A stretch of 64,000 bases of DNA from Hericium rajendrae (Eukaryota > Basidiomycota > Agaricomycetes > Russulales > Hericiaceae), in the NCBI GenBank assembly GCA_033439255.1, contig CM065878.1, forward strand, positions 3,100,001 to 3,164,000, read 5' to 3'. Within the stretch, counting starts at the first letter, position 1, and every line of letters begins with the position of its first letter. Below the pieces are notes generated by a model, which did no database searches, had not been told where the DNA came from, and saw only the letters and a program-made list of their open reading frames with translations. The position numbers were made by a program, and so were the translations under genes. Of this stretch, positions 10,364-22,767 are shown piece after piece.

Positions 10364-10636
10364 GTGGTTCCATGTTTAATTCTTTTCTTTGTACATCACC
10401 GTTGTGACATCTAGTCCATGTTGAATATAACAGTGCCATCACATCGTTAGGGAATTCCATTCGATTGAAAATTACTCGACATTTCAGTGCAAACGGCAGG
10501 GTAGATAGGTATAGCTTCTAGATACGTACAGGTGTGGTATCTTCAGCATAAATCAAATGAAAATGCTGTCCGTGCAGACTCTACTGCGGCGTCGGCCACA
10601 ACATGTTCAGCACCCACATCAGTACAAGACCATGGA

Positions 10637-13489
10637 TCACCTTCGCGTGCACGCCTGGTCGCCACTCCGTCGTCTCGCCAGCCCACACGCGGAAACCTGG
10701 GTTCGGGCGAGACGACCCTCCGCCAGACGATCGACCCATCGCGGGCGCATGGGCGTGCTTGGCGGTTCTGGCAGCCTGTCTGCGTCTCCATCGCTCTCCT
10801 TGTTGTGTGCAGACTCGTCTTGGGAGGTCAGCGGAACGGACTCGGCCGCCACTGGAGGATACGTAGTTTCACGATCGTGCCGGCTACTCGGTGACAATTG
10901 GGTGTAAGCCGCATCGTTGGTGGTCGTGGGCAGCTGCTTCTTCCTCCCGGTGCCGCAGATCCACGCGGTGATTTCTCCCGTGGCATTCGCGACGTGATGA
11001 CTGATATAGACAAACATGACGGCGGTGATGACCATGTTGAGGGAGCGCCATCGTGTCCAGGGGATGACAATGAGGATGCCTTTCGTATCGGCAGCTAGCC
11101 AAAGATGGTACTGGATGATGAAGGTCTCCAGGGAGCAAGTCCCTATGAAGGCAAATGCGCGCGAAGAAGCCGAACGGAGAATGACGTTGGCATTACGGAG
11201 TACAACGAAGGCCGCAACGGGGAGGAAGGAGATGTATGGGTGCCAGCCATTGTACACGAACTTGTCCGGCTGCGCGAGCTCGAACCCAAAGAACCACAGC
11301 ATGACGAGGGCCGCCGCTCCAATCGCCACTTTTACCGCAAGCGGCCAGTAGGGATGGTCTGTGAGCCGGTGCTCTCGAATTTTGATGAACGCCAAGGCAC
11401 TGAACATGCCAAAGTAGACAATCCAGAGGTCAAGGTTGACGCGGAAGGCCCACTCCTTTGCCGACCATCGGATGTGACAGAACCTTGCCAGAAAGTCGAA
11501 CAGCGTTTCGAGTAGCCAGGGCTCCGCCATGAACCACGACATAATGCCCATCGACACCAGAATTTTGCCGACCAGGAAGACGGTGCGATCGTTGAATTGT
11601 GATCCAATGGCCATGGTCCCGTATATGATAAGATACCACATGGAGACAAGTGGAGCAAAATAATAGGAAATGTAGTCCGTATTCATGGTGTACGCCAGGA
11701 GCAGGGTGAACAGGTTGAGACGGACCATGATCTGTCGAACAATGGCTTAGTCTACTTGGGGTGAAGGCGGCTATGAGAGATCCTACGCACCTGCGCCACT
11801 CGCAGGAAGCCGAAATCGGCCTTTTTGACATAGAATGTCGTATGGCCATAGCCCGTCATAAACAAGTAGGCGGCTACCAGGACACGAATAGGGTTATATA
11901 TGCCAGAGATCTTGGATGCACCAAAGTAATGGTAGATGAGAATAGCGACTAGACTACAGTCAATGATGAATTCTAGTGCGGCGTTGACCAAACGTACTTT
12001 GCATCCAGCCCTTCCATTCGTCTGTTTGCTCTCGATTCAGGAATCCAAGATCCTTATCCACACGCTTCACAGTGACAAGGCCGATGCCAAGGCACAAGAC
12101 ATTAAGAAAGCCGAATGTCCACGGGTCAAATTGTTTTTGCTCTTTCAACCAAAAGCCCGTCCTATCCGCCAAGTATGTGGCTACGAGAGCAACGCTAACG
12201 ACCACAGGTGGAAGCTGCTTCTCACCGATCACCCATGTGCCCGTCTTTCTCGGTCCTGAGCACGAAGAGACATGAGCGACAGTCCACCTTCCTGAGGGAA
12301 CCATGGAACTCACCAATTGGACTGTGCATAAAATAAGTGTAGGGGCCCCACAAAAACACAATGGCTAAGACGAGGAAGTGCAGAATGGAGGGCGCAGGAT
12401 AGCTTCTACAACACGTCTTGTCCAAAGGAAAGACCTTCGGCATTTGTTCATTGCAGCGCAGGTTGAGGAGAATATTCGCCTGCGTTCTGACTACGGCGTC
12501 GGAGAAGTGAAGGCCATCCTCTGTCTGTGATGGGTCCAGCATTTCATTGAACGCCAGAGGAAGCGAGACGGGAACCCTTGGCTTTGAGGAGGAGACGAGA
12601 CCGAACCCACTCGATGATGCCGGGTAAATACGATGGTAGAGGTCAGAGTTCATCGCGTCGCGGTCAGGCGCCAGCATGGTACTTGCACGCTCGTACGACA
12701 GTTTCGACGAGATGACATCCTCTATGGGTAAGATGACAATCTCGTCAGCCAACTTTGAGCGTGCCTTTTGTATTGAGCCTAGAATGTTCTCTATGTTGGC
12801 TTCCCAGGCTGAGAGTCCTCCTGACGTGTCGGCATAGCGCAGGTACCACAGACCTGAGCCAAGAACAAGAAGCGTTGGCCGTTCCGACAATGGCGCGCCA
12901 GAAGGAGCGACGGCAGGAATTTTCTCATGCAAGATTTGGTCTAGATGGGTGGAATTTAGGAATGGGTCCCAGTAAAAGGACAGTCGAACGCCGGAGCGAG
13001 AGCGGAGTAGATGGTCCGCATGCTTCAGCTCGTCGTCGGGAGGAGTGGTCGGCAGACTGGAGTCGACGATGTTTGCGAACTGAAAGAATAGCTTCCTTGT
13101 GACTGAATCTCCCAGGAACGCAGCATGCTTGCCCGCCAGGCAGGTCTCCGCATCCATCGGCTGGTACCCATGGGTCATGCAGCCTGTAAAGGGCCTATAT
13201 TCAGCTCAACACTCTGTATGAGATGTAGACGGCGCACCATCAGGCTGCCAGTTCTTGAAGGCTTTATCAAGCCAGCGACCTCTGTGCAACAAGGCATTGC
13301 AGTGTTGAGGATCAGCACGGTCTGTACATCCGTCAGTCTGGGGACACCTCTCGGCGCGACAGCTCCAGCCTCACCGAACAGTGAAAATCGGACAAGGCCA
13401 AAACACAAGGCCAAGGCAATGGTGGCTAAGGAGACATAATGGGGCCACAAATGATTGACGGAGAATGCGAAGGACCGTGACTGTACCAT
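10637..13489 (-). CDS. CAS1: CAS1-type polysaccharide/sialate O-acetyltransferase (10-TM acyltransferase)
   Basis: About seven exons give a product of some 800 residues starting [20 protein letters not shown] with a signal-anchor helix. A luminal PC-esterase-like domain follows: [48 protein letters not shown] with the GDS nucleophile motif, [12 protein letters not shown] and DGLHFS carrying the Asp/His pair. The C-terminal half is a ten-helix acyltransferase domain, including [48 protein letters not shown] and [19 protein letters not shown]. The family includes Cryptococcus Cas1, needed for O-acetylation of capsule glucuronoxylomannan, and animal CASD1. It should act in the Golgi on cell-wall or secreted glycans. 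A hydrophilic tail follows the last helix. Confidence 0.85.
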
Positions 13490-13952
13490 AAAGATATGTC
13501 GTGCAGAGCTCAGATGCACTGCACAGCGTGCGCCTACTGCCGTCCCAAATCATAAGCGCCCGTACTATTCAAGTGGCGCCCATTAGCGCCCGTTACTGCC
13601 CACTTCAGACAGCTTCAAACGGGCCCAACCACTATGTATGACTGCCTTAACGCCGACGGCTCTGCCGCATAACTTGAAGTTGATTAAACTTCTACGGTGC
13701 GAGTACCAATCCAGCTTGGCACGCCGCTTTGTAGTCTTGCATTCGACTCAAGGGTGCCAGTAGCTGGGCAAAATTTTCCAATGAACTCATAGGCGTTGCC
13801 AATCGCAACATCGCCGTCCATCCCAGGCGATTGCTCAAGAAAGCCCAGAAACCTGCGAAAGTCATCAATAATGTCCATTGGAGAAATGCTACATAAATGC
13901 GGTGGTAATGGGTAATGTACAATTAGGATATCAATGAGGGCGAATCATGCAT
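13490..13952. other. Intergenic, promoter side of CAS1-like gene
   Basis: This 463-bp stretch separates the CAS1-like start from the rhomboid stop, both minus strand. A repeated GCGCCCGT/GCGCCCAT motif occurs around 13556-13600. A minus-strand frame at 13684-13878 (MDIIDDFRRFLGFLEQSPG) is open for 64 codons, but it lies in the probable 3' UTR of the rhomboid gene and matches nothing I know. Confidence 0.35.
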
Positions 13953-16549
13953 TTACACAAGTGTCCGAGAAAAGTCGCCGGTGGCATGATATAGCAGGTA
14001 TAGTAATGTGTCGAATGGAGAGAATGTCGGTAGACCATCTGCTGCAGCACTAGATCGCAGATCCGCCGCTGCTGGAGCCGTCTGAAGTTGAGAGGCCTGA
14101 AAAAAAATTTGAGCGATCCGGCGACACACAATTGACAGAAGTACTTACCAGTGCTATATTGAGTGTGAGTGTCGTCGTACATGTCAGGGATAGAATCGGG
14201 AAGAACATCAAAGATACACACCCCTGACAATGATTGTTCGCGTTGGTAGGTATGCATGAGAGGTATCGACATCCGGAGCAAGCTTCGTTGATTGTAAAGA
14301 TCAGAATTGCTTTTCAAGTAGAATGTGACCCATGCTACTCACCGGCGTAGGGGTTCGAAGTATAAAATTCCGAATGAGAACTACGAACAGAACAACAGCC
14401 AATGGAATGGCAGCCAGTCGAAGGAACCAGACGACGGTCCTGTGTGTCTTCGTTGTGCTGATGATAGGATAAAGCGTCATGCCAGTGAGAATACCCATCA
14501 AAAAGCCACCAAGGTGAGCTGCGACATCGTCAGCGGAGGTACGTCTCGGTAGAAGTAGCGGACAGACCAAAGTTATCAACATCTATAAATCAAAAGATAA
14601 GACGCAGTCAGCCACTTGTCGATCGTTGACGGCTGCCACTCACATGGAATGTATCCAATGCCTATTCCGATAATGAGCTCGATGATCATGAAGACAAGCT
14701 AAAAGCACATAAGTTAATGAACTTCAAATACAGTTCGGCCTCATTTGAACGTGCCTTTCGAACAGGTCGATATTGGAATTGCCAGTTGCCAAACAGATCT
14801 ATCCATGACACCGCGACAACACCAAAAATGGCACCACTAGCACCAACAGATGGGACGCCGACAAGGGAGAAGTTTCCACCAAGCACGTTACTACGACGGC
14901 GTCAGTACCGTCAAGTGAACATAAAGACGCCTATATTTACCCAAAGATACCGGCTGCAAAGTAGACAATGAAGAAGAAAGGAGAGCCCATCTCTCGTTCC
15001 ACCTATTGAGGGTCAAGATCCAAAGAGCCCCATCTAGGCATATCAAACGTACCTCGGCGGCAGCTGTTAATTGAGCCAACATGTTGAGAAGGATATGAAT
15101 GATTCCAGCGTGCAAAAATATCGGTGTAATGAATCTGGAGCGAGAATCAGGTCAATTAAGCGAGACACGAGAACCATGAGATTGACTGACCGCCACCATT
15201 GGTTGGGCTCTTTTCCCTTAAATCCGCCGAAACCACAAACATCTTCAATGGTGCACAACTTATCTGGTGGGTTGGCGGTGTCATTCAAACCTATCGCAAG
15301 ACGTTGAGCTTGCTTTGTTTTCGGAGTCGCTAACGAGAAAACATACATGGGAATTGCGTCGTCAAGGGGATATCTTGGACATCCTTCATGCATGGCGGGA
15401 ATCGGGCTCCCACCCGAATAAGCGCACTTTCTGAAGGCCCAAGCATGGGATTTACGGTAGGCTAAGTGAAGCAATCATAAGAAAAACAACAACTGACAGA
15501 TAGCACAGCGACTCACCTTGAAGGAGATGGGCGTCCCTTGGGCTTGCCCGTTGACCACTAGTTCGTATATGAAGACTCCGACCATGATCGCAGTGAGAGT
15601 CCAAACTAATAACGCAAGGTTAAGACCAGGAACTGGGACGAAAGAGTACCTCTACGAACCAACTATAGGATATCGCTGTTTTCCTACGCCACGCTTCTTC
15701 GCCTCGATTTGCTGCTCCAAGGGGTATTTGCCACTAACATCGGTAAAGCGATCGAATGGCGACGACTTTGCGGCCGCGGGAGGAGGGGGAATGGCATTGT
15801 GATCAAACGGTTCCGCGTATTCTGGATGAACCAAAAAAGACATGGTCAGCCCGAAATGAGCACAAGGCATTCTACAATAGACGGGTCATACATACCGAGG
15901 TCCTGGTAGTCTGGGTTTTACCAAACCCCGATGCATTCTGCACCAAAGAGTCATCCGGATTGTCATTGTACAGTGTGTTTGCACTTGCAGTCTTCGCATG
16001 TGCATCCGCGTAAGGATCAAAAGGGTCGTCATAATATGATCGGTTCTCGCCAGCAGGCGTAACATTGGAGTAGACAGAGGGCGTTGTGCTCCGGTCATCT
16101 AAGGAATCTAGGTGCGTGGGCGCTTTCATGTAGTCGGGAAGGGAAGATGGCCTATGTCCAGAAGTGAGAGTCACAGCAGATTCGCTGTTGGATACATCCA
16201 CCATAGGCATTGTCATGGGGGTGGATTTCGGCGTTTCATCACTATTAGAGAAATGCTCGTTCGAGGTCTGGTGGTAGTCATAGTCACCAAAGGCATCGAA
16301 TGGGTATGGTCGTGAGGGGATTGGAGGAGGCCATGTCCTCGGCGGTGTGTCAATGAGTGTACAAGGGAGACGTGGGTCGTGAACGTTGCAGGCAGAGTAT
16401 AGAAGCGGGCTGTGGGGCTGGGCGGCGAGTGCCCTGAAATAAGCGACCAAAGACACCGCCGCTCGAAGCCAACTTCTGCACAGCGCGTCGCGCGCATTCT
16501 GCATCGCCATCGTGACATGCGCGCCTCGTGCTATTGATATCGACATCAT
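13953..16549 (-). CDS. Rhomboid-family intramembrane serine protease
   Basis: An intron-rich gene. The Ser/Pro/Asp-rich cytosolic N-terminal region (from about 16310, YPFDAFGDYDYHQTSNEHF) precedes the membrane domain. The core reads WTLTAIMVGVFIYELVVNG, ITPIFLHAGIIHILLNML, EMGSPFFIVYFAAGIFGNVL, VPSVGASGAIFGVVAVSWID with the GASG serine, and VDNFAHLGGFLMGILTG with the catalytic His. It ends with CRYLSCIPTNANNHCQG, a Cys-rich tail known from fungal rhomboids, then a hydrophobic stretch to a TAA at 13953-13955. Rhomboids cleave membrane anchors within the bilayer. The frame before EYAEPFDHN needs one extra base at the A4 run (plus-strand T4, 15916-15919) to read GFGKNPDYQDLEYAEPF. The start at 16549 is uncertain; an ATG after another upstream intron is possible. 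Confidence 0.8.
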
Positions 16550-16687
16550 TTCCTACGGCCTCAGAGCTGCCGATACATCGCTGCAAAAATTGCAGGTTTC
16601 TAGCATACTCCAACAATGAGGATACAGCCATTAACATACAACTAAGATACATCAAAAAAGCAAACTCGAAGCAACATAAATTATATC

Positions 16688-18560
16688 TCAATCGATGCTG
16701 AGTCCCTCGCTCTCTTTCCATTTGGGCATCAGCATGTTGCTTGGCAAGCCGAACGGGTCAAGGACTTTCCAGGCGGCTTCAACCCCTGGGACAGGAAGAC
16801 CCTTAGCATCCAAAAGGCCGAGCTAAAGGATTGTCGCGCGAATAAGATTTCGGTGAGGTGGTGGCGATGAAGTGCACTTACCTGCAGAAGCAGAGATGCT
16901 TGATCCCAATAGCTTCACATCCGAAAATTTAATCAGCTACCCTCATAATCATACATGACGGGTACTCACATATGCCTACAAATAACAGTTGCATCAGATG
17001 AACAGCCTTACGACTATGGATGCGTGGATTACTCACTCGAAGGTGAGCTTGTCGCCTCGGAAAGCAATCACGCCAACCAAAGCAATTTCAAACCGCTTTC
17101 CCGTTGGTTTCACGTTCGGTAACAGATAGTCAATTTCCTAACCAAAGCAATCGTTAATGCCAATAGACAACCGTGAGCACTGAAATCACTGTTGTGTGCG
17201 TTCCCTTGAAGATCATTTCGTCAATAATTCGGTCTGCACCAACTAAAAAGCAAGTTCAAGGGGCGATCAGCACCTTCAGGAATATACTCACCTGTTCTGG
17301 AGACGGTGATCATTTCCGTGTCTGGAGGGGACACCTGCCAGGTTCACGTCAGGCTTTCAGATACGTATCTACGATTTCGACGTAACCTACTTGTGTGAAA
17401 TGATACTGATACGTCCAGAGAGTTAGCCAGATCCACGAGAGATAGATGAGTGTGAAAGAGACCTTGTAAAATCTCGCGAGGTCATCGTGCCCGACGCCAC
17501 CGGTCATCGTCGGTACATGGTTGACATAGGGGGTGTTCACCTAGCATGACATCAACTTCGTTAGACGACGACCTCGCGCGTGAACAGCTCACCATTGTCT
17601 TCATTGTCTCTAGAAGCCATAGATATAAACACGGTCAAAAATATAGTCAAAACTTCAGGGGAAACTCACTGGCAGCATCACGTTCCACAAACTCCTATAT
17701 AGTTTGTGAGCCTTATGCCTCACAAGGCAAACCGAAAGGGGTTTACGTAGTATGTGTGCTTCTCCCATAATTCTTCGAGGTTGTAGTACGGGCCAAGCTG
17801 TCTCTTCAGCAATGCAAGCGTCCGACTGTATGCCAATGAATTGGCCGACCGGACATGAGGCTCTATGGAGAGTGGTTGACCGGCGACGATTGCCGCAGGC
17901 GCTCTGGTCAAGAATGGGAACGGCGGGGACACGGGAACCATGGGATACGAGTATACCTCGATCCGTGGACGCTCGGGAGGCGAGATGATGTCTCTAGTTG
18001 CTAAGGCTTGCAGAGATGCATGGAGATGCTCTGACATGGAAGAGATATGCACGATGGTCCTGGAGATGTGTGAGCAGCAGATCACTCTGGGTAACACTAG
18101 AAATAATTACGGCACAACGTTGCCTTGACGGTCCTCAATCAACAGCGGATCGCCATCCTCGGAGATTGGGTTATAGTACACGCATGCTTTCAAGGTTTCA
18201 AGGCCGCCTTTCAAGATGAGATCAAGGACATTCTTCATATCGTCATGAAACAGTCCGTATGTGACGATGCCCCAATCGCCGCCATGGTTGCGAACATACG
18301 TCGCAGCAGCGTCGATAATCCCTGTTAAAGATGCAGTAGATGGGGTGGGGTAGATCACTTGGAACACGGAGTAGCCCTCCTGAGTGAACTAGTAAAGAGG
18401 ATTTCCCAGCCTCGTCACTCTCCGCTGAGATAGCGTTCAGAGGTGTACTTACCTGTTCGCACCAATCTGTGCGATCATCTTCAATAAAAAGCACGAGGGC
18501 GGGGCCCTTTGTGCCGACAGATTTGACGGCGTTGCGAAAGATGCGACATGCCATGTCCAT
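16688..18560 (-). CDS. Two-domain protein: hydrolase-like N terminus plus SnoaL/NTF2-like C terminus
   Basis: Many short exons, start MDMACRIFRNAVKSVG and stop TGA at 16688-16690. The first part (ALVLFIEDDRTDW, VFQVIYPTPSTASLTGIIDA, HGGDWGIVTYG, LETLKACVYYNPI) resembles a shortened dienelactone-hydrolase/alpha-beta fold, but I see no clear nucleophile elbow. The second part (YYNLEELWEKHTYY, MVNTPYVNHVPTMTGGVG, DLARFYK, FEIALVGVIAFRGDKLTFE, LLDAKGLPVPGVEAAWKVL, FGLPSNMLMPKW) matches the SnoaL-like polyketide-cyclase/NTF2 fold that basidiomycetes often annotate as carboxymethylenebutenolidase-related. The role is unknown; a soluble enzyme acting on small aromatic or lactone compounds is an inference. 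Exon limits are approximate. Confidence 0.6.
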
Positions 18561-19209
18561 GATAAGGGGCTCAGTCGTTGGCAGATTTGATGGCCTGGAA
18601 CCTGAATGTATTGGAAGTCAGTAAGGAATGTCACAGCAGCTCGCCCGTGTATTGGAGCCTGTTTCGACGTTGGCGAGAGGGAGGATCAGCGCAAGGATGG
18701 TGTCGCCGTCATATTAATCATTTCCCATGACTCCTGAATGGCTCGGTCAGAGGAAGCCGCGCCGGCGCCGCCAAGATGGTCTCAGGCTGCTACCGCGTAC
18801 ATGAGTAACCCGTCTCGAGATAGACAGCGGATGGGCGAGTATCGTATACGAGAGCCGCGCAGCCCGACAAGGAATGCAGGCAGGGAAACAGACGAGACAA
18901 ATGTATACAGCTTAACTACCGGTATATTCGGTCACGTCACGACTTCTCTGCGAATGACATGGTATCTGTACAGCATTTATGTCTATGCATTCGATCATAT
19001 GGATCCGAAATGAACGTGCTGTATTGTAGGAGACGTCCGTGAAGTGTGTGGAATGAGAGTGAGAAATGACGTGATGTGAGTGGGATCAGGTATGACAGAA
19101 ATTGAGATTGAGCACACAAAAGCAAGAGTAGCAGCAGATATAATCCAGCTAGCCAAAGCGAGGATGGAGAGCAAAGCGAACGTATAACGCACGACAGCAA
19201 CGGGCAGGG
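18561..19209. other. Intergenic between hydrolase/SnoaL and ankyrin-DIL genes
   Basis: This 649-bp stretch holds the promoter of the hydrolase/SnoaL gene and the 3' UTR of the ankyrin-DIL gene, both on the minus strand. Short open frames on both strands (for example 18738-19013 plus, 18995-19213 minus) have no recognisable domain or codon pattern, so nothing else is called. Confidence 0.4.
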
Positions 19210-22200
19210 TCATTGCTTGGGCATGGCGGTCTCTATTGGGGTCTGACCTGTCCCTCGCTTGCTCCGCAACGATGGCTTCTGTGTGAGCGGCGTGATGCGC
19301 CGCAGCTGTGTCGTGATCGTCAGGTCGCCGTCCTCTGAGCGCGGGTCATCGGACGAGTATGACGCTGCAAGATCCTCCTCGTCTTCCTCGTTCTCGTCTG
19401 GCTCCACTGGCCGCGTCCATCGCGACGCGGAGCCGATCCCGTCCACCCACTGCAGCGTCTCCAGCCCCACATCTCGCAAGCGCTTCGTCTTCGTCTGCCA
19501 TGGCATCGTCCCGTGGCTACGTCTGCTTGCCCTGCTCGAGCTTCGCACGTCGCCATTGAGCATACTAAGCGTCCCACTGTGTCGTATCTCATCCTCTCCT
19601 AATGACGGTCGTTTTGGCGCTGCGGAGAGCATCCGCGGATCGGAGGGCAGCAGCAGGGGCAGCATATATCGCGAATCCAAGAATTCGCCGAGTACTTCTG
19701 GGGACTTTGCAGGCTCCCACGAAGATGCATCCTGATCGCGGTCGAAGAGAAGGTCGATGTTGCGTTGCGCGATGGAAGTTTCTGTAGAGGATGACGAGAT
19801 GGAGGGCGCGTTGTAGCTGCCAGTATCTCCAGCGAGAGATGCCAGCTCTTCTCGTTCCCGCTCACGATCGCCCATCTGCATTGGCGGGTTAGAAGCGAAA
19901 AAGCTCGGTCATGATCTGCCTTACCTCGCGCCGAAGGACCTCTACGCCGAGCTTGACACGATGACGTTCCCAGTCTTTCTGCAGTTGTGCAAGGTACTGG
20001 CTGCATTCCTCTGTCATGCGGCCCTCGTTTACCTCGTACTTGTAATCCCGTACCGCTCGTCGCATCTAAATTTTTGAGCCCAGGCAAAAAATACGTAAGT
20101 AACTATAACTCACCTGCAGCGGATTCAGATGCTTCATGGTCTGGATGGTCGCTACCAAGTTCGCAAACTCAGATATCGAAGATAGGCACTGTACTCAGAG
20201 AATTCATCATCCGCCGACGCAGTCAGGGCCGCCTAGAATCCTTACCTGCAGCCAGTTCAACAAATCCCGCACAGGCGCAATATGAGATATCACGCCGCGG
20301 GGAAGGTTGACTATCTCGACCCATTCTTCAAGCGCGCCGAGGTTCATGCCGATTTGAACTGCCCGCGAGCTATGTGCTGGATGAACTCTATCACTCTTAC
20401 AGAATACCACAGTATGACTGACCGGCATATATACTTCTTCCGAGTGAGTATGCGGTTGAAGATTTCGCCTGAAGCACGGTCGGATTTACGTGGTTACAAA
20501 GCAACGAGACCAACTTACAGGCTATCCAGTAGATGACCTGCGACCACAACTGAGTGATGAGAGCAGGATTTACGCCAGATAGCGTGAGCAGCGTCTGTAT
20601 TGCATCGAAGAAGCTGGTGATGTCTTCCGGATGTGGCGATGTCGGCGGCGGAGGAGCTGGGTTCTCCGAGAACAACGCTGAGAGGGGCGTTGCGGAGCCG
20701 GCACGACTCCGTTGGAGGCTTGCTCTGATGGACTGGAAGCTGCGCGAGCCGATGGGTGATGTCTGCCCGGCAGGCAGGCCTGGGGATGGAGGGCGGCTGG
20801 TCGACTTCGGTGACGTGGGGTTGCCGTTCCGCAGCATTGGCGAAGGCGATCCGTGATTTGAGGCAACATTCTTCTTCTTGCTCGCGAAAGAGCGCAAGAA
20901 GGACCAATCAGATTCGAATTGGACACTTTCAAACTCGGCAGGGAGGGGCGAGTGATCCAGAATCGCCGTGTCGATGAGTTGGTCGATTCTGCGCTCGATG
21001 AATCGAATGATGAAAACTGAGATAGGTTAACGACACGTATTAACGGTCAGTTAATCGTATTGCATTAGAGGAGCGTACCGAAAACAGAATTGATGACCTC
21101 TTCGATCAGAACGAAAGATCCAAGGAGTTCGCAGGTTTCATTAATTGAGTTGTCGCAACGCATGAGATGCAGCCATGCCGTTGTGTTGTACAACCAGAAG
21201 ATCAAGCACGTCAAGTCTTCAGAACGATTCTGATGAAAATGTCAATCACATCACCGCGGCGAAGTCGTGCAGCGAGCTCACGAAGAAAGTCTCCTCGATT
21301 GCATCTGTCGCGCCTATTATAAGATCTTCAAGCCAGTTGTTGTCGCATGTCAGACAGGCAAAACGTGCCAGCATGTACAGCGCGTTCGCTGGCTCATAAT
21401 TTCGAAGAGACGGTTGAAAGTTCGTGATGAGTGATTGAAAGATGTCGGGAAGGGCTGGTGGCGAGAACACGAGCATAGAGGTATAATCTGGAGGAGGGGT
21501 CTTAAACATCGGGTTCAGTCACAAGCCATACGACCGCGTCCTTACTCAAAGGGAATGCGACTCACATATAATCGCTCGTCCTCGTCATCTTCGTCCTCAT
21601 CATCCGACACTTCGGGAGAGATGGCATCCCATTCCGAGTCGCCCCACCACCTCGGGTTAATACCCAGGCGTTGTCCAACATCATCCCGCATCTTATTCTG
21701 CTTCCCTTTCTTGATCATGCGCTTCTCGAGCGACTTCCGACGATCCTCCATCCTGCCGCCGGTCCAGCCCTCGCCGCGCATTGCTTCTCCAATCAGCAGC
21801 GCGACATCTTCACGCCCGGGCATCGTCGAGTGCGCGGTCACGATGTCGAGGGGCGTGAGTTTACGCCGCGTGAGCGAGAATGGGGAGCACCCATGTGTAA
21901 GGAGGAATGAGACAAGAGTCGGGGGCGCCATGAGCGCAGCGTGGTGGAGTGCGGTCCAGCCAGCTGCATCTCATCAGCCTGATTAGTAGACATTGCGACA
22001 ACATGTGCATCGAGACGCACCATTATCCGCTGCACTGACATCCGCGCCCTCGGAAATCAGCAAGCGCACGCACTCCTCGCGCTCGACGTCGCGTTCAGAC
22101 TCGGAACCGAATCCAAGAATAGTAGTGCTGATGAGGCCAAGGCCATCCTCATCATGCATGCCGAGATCGACGAAGGCCTGCGCATGTCGGTCGGTGAGAA

Positions 22201-22393
22201 GCAAGGAGAAGAGACTAAGCTCGCCGAAGATAGCGGCACGGTAGAGGCAGTGGCCGACGAGCTCAGACTTCTGGGAGGGCGCGAGGCCGGAGTGGGGCGA
22301 GAGGAGCGGCGCGACATAGGATGGGGTAGGGTAGATCGGGTGAAGGTCGGGTTCTGGGGAGAGATCGATGGGCCCGACAGACGAGGACGCCAT
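19210..22393 (-). CDS. Ankyrin-repeat plus DIL (dilute) domain protein
   Basis: A multi-exon gene starting MASSSVGPIDLSPEPDLH. Ankyrin repeats occupy roughly the first 190 residues (VGHCLYRAAIFGELSLFSLL, EECVRLLISEGADVSAADNG, MAPPTLVSFLLTHGCSPF, RKLTPLDIVTAHST). An acidic spacer follows (EVSDDEDEDDEDERLY). The DIL domain, the cargo-binding fold of class V myosin tails, covers LPDIFQSLITNFQPSLRNY, ALYMLARFACLTCDNNWLED, CLIFWLYNTTAWLHLMRCD, FIIRFIERRIDQLIDTAIL, FFDAIQTLLTLSGVNPALI and NLGALEEWVEIVNLPRGVIS. The tail is Ser/acid-rich and ends TPIETAMPKQ. The same domain pair occurs in a fission yeast DIL-ankyrin protein of poorly defined function. A role in membrane or vesicle traffic is an inference. 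Confidence 0.75.
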
Positions 22394-22767
22394 GGCGCCT
22401 GTAGTACGTTGCGTAGAGGATATTGGTATGAAGGAAAGGGCCGGGCTGATGAAGATGTTATGGTATCAATCTAACGTGCGTGCGAGATCGCAGTACGGGG
22501 ATAAGTAGGCAAGGAGACCAATGATTCCTCGTGACGCGAGCGCGCCTTGCGACCGACGCCGACGTCCAGACAGCTGTATCGCAGCGAGATAAGACGCGTC
22601 CGAGCGGGGCGGGAAGCGACACGGCTGGCGAGCGCACCCACTGCCAGCCTCGCGTCGCAGAGCAGGGCGCGCACGCTCCTCGGCTAGCGACGCCTGTCGT
22701 CGTCTATTTGTCCCGCCTCAGATCTCTCTTCGATCCTCCCTCTCATCTCCCAAAAAACGCACACACA
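22394..22767. promoter_or_regulatory. Divergent promoter region, ankyrin-DIL and RRP15
   Basis: These 374 bp separate two divergent start codons. The half nearest RRP15 ends in a pyrimidine-rich stretch before the ATG (22715-22757), usual for fungal start regions. No TATA box or other site could be assigned. Confidence 0.4.

Larger units (their letters stand above)
9780..10500 (+). ncRNA. Non-coding host gene for intronic box C/D snoRNAs
   Basis: No protein-like frame is present, yet good splice sites are. Donors GTGAGT at 9803 (GTGAGTTG), 9983 (GTGAGTCT) and 10198 (GTGAGTGT), and acceptors such as CTCCTCAG at 10135-10142 and GTTAATAG ending at 10363, define short AT-rich exons and introns of about 160 nt. 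The first two introns each hold a box C/D snoRNA with a long exact rRNA complement. This is the architecture of animal GAS5-type host genes and of fungal snoRNA clusters, where exons serve only to release the introns. The 5' end is probably just before 9800, since a pyrimidine-rich stretch (9745-9790) precedes the first donor, and lies divergent from STS1. The 3' end was not located; a fourth intron ending near 10487 is possible. Confidence 0.65.

Noticed and set aside
10543-10907. Plus- and minus-strand frames in other phases at the end of the CAS1-like gene
   Set aside because: They overlap the CAS1 C-terminal tail, whose frame is continuous with the conserved membrane domain.
13684-13878. 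Minus-strand 64-codon frame (MDIIDDFRRFLGFLEQSPG)
   Set aside because: It lies between two same-strand genes in a probable 3' UTR, with no domain, no partner exon and a chance-level length.
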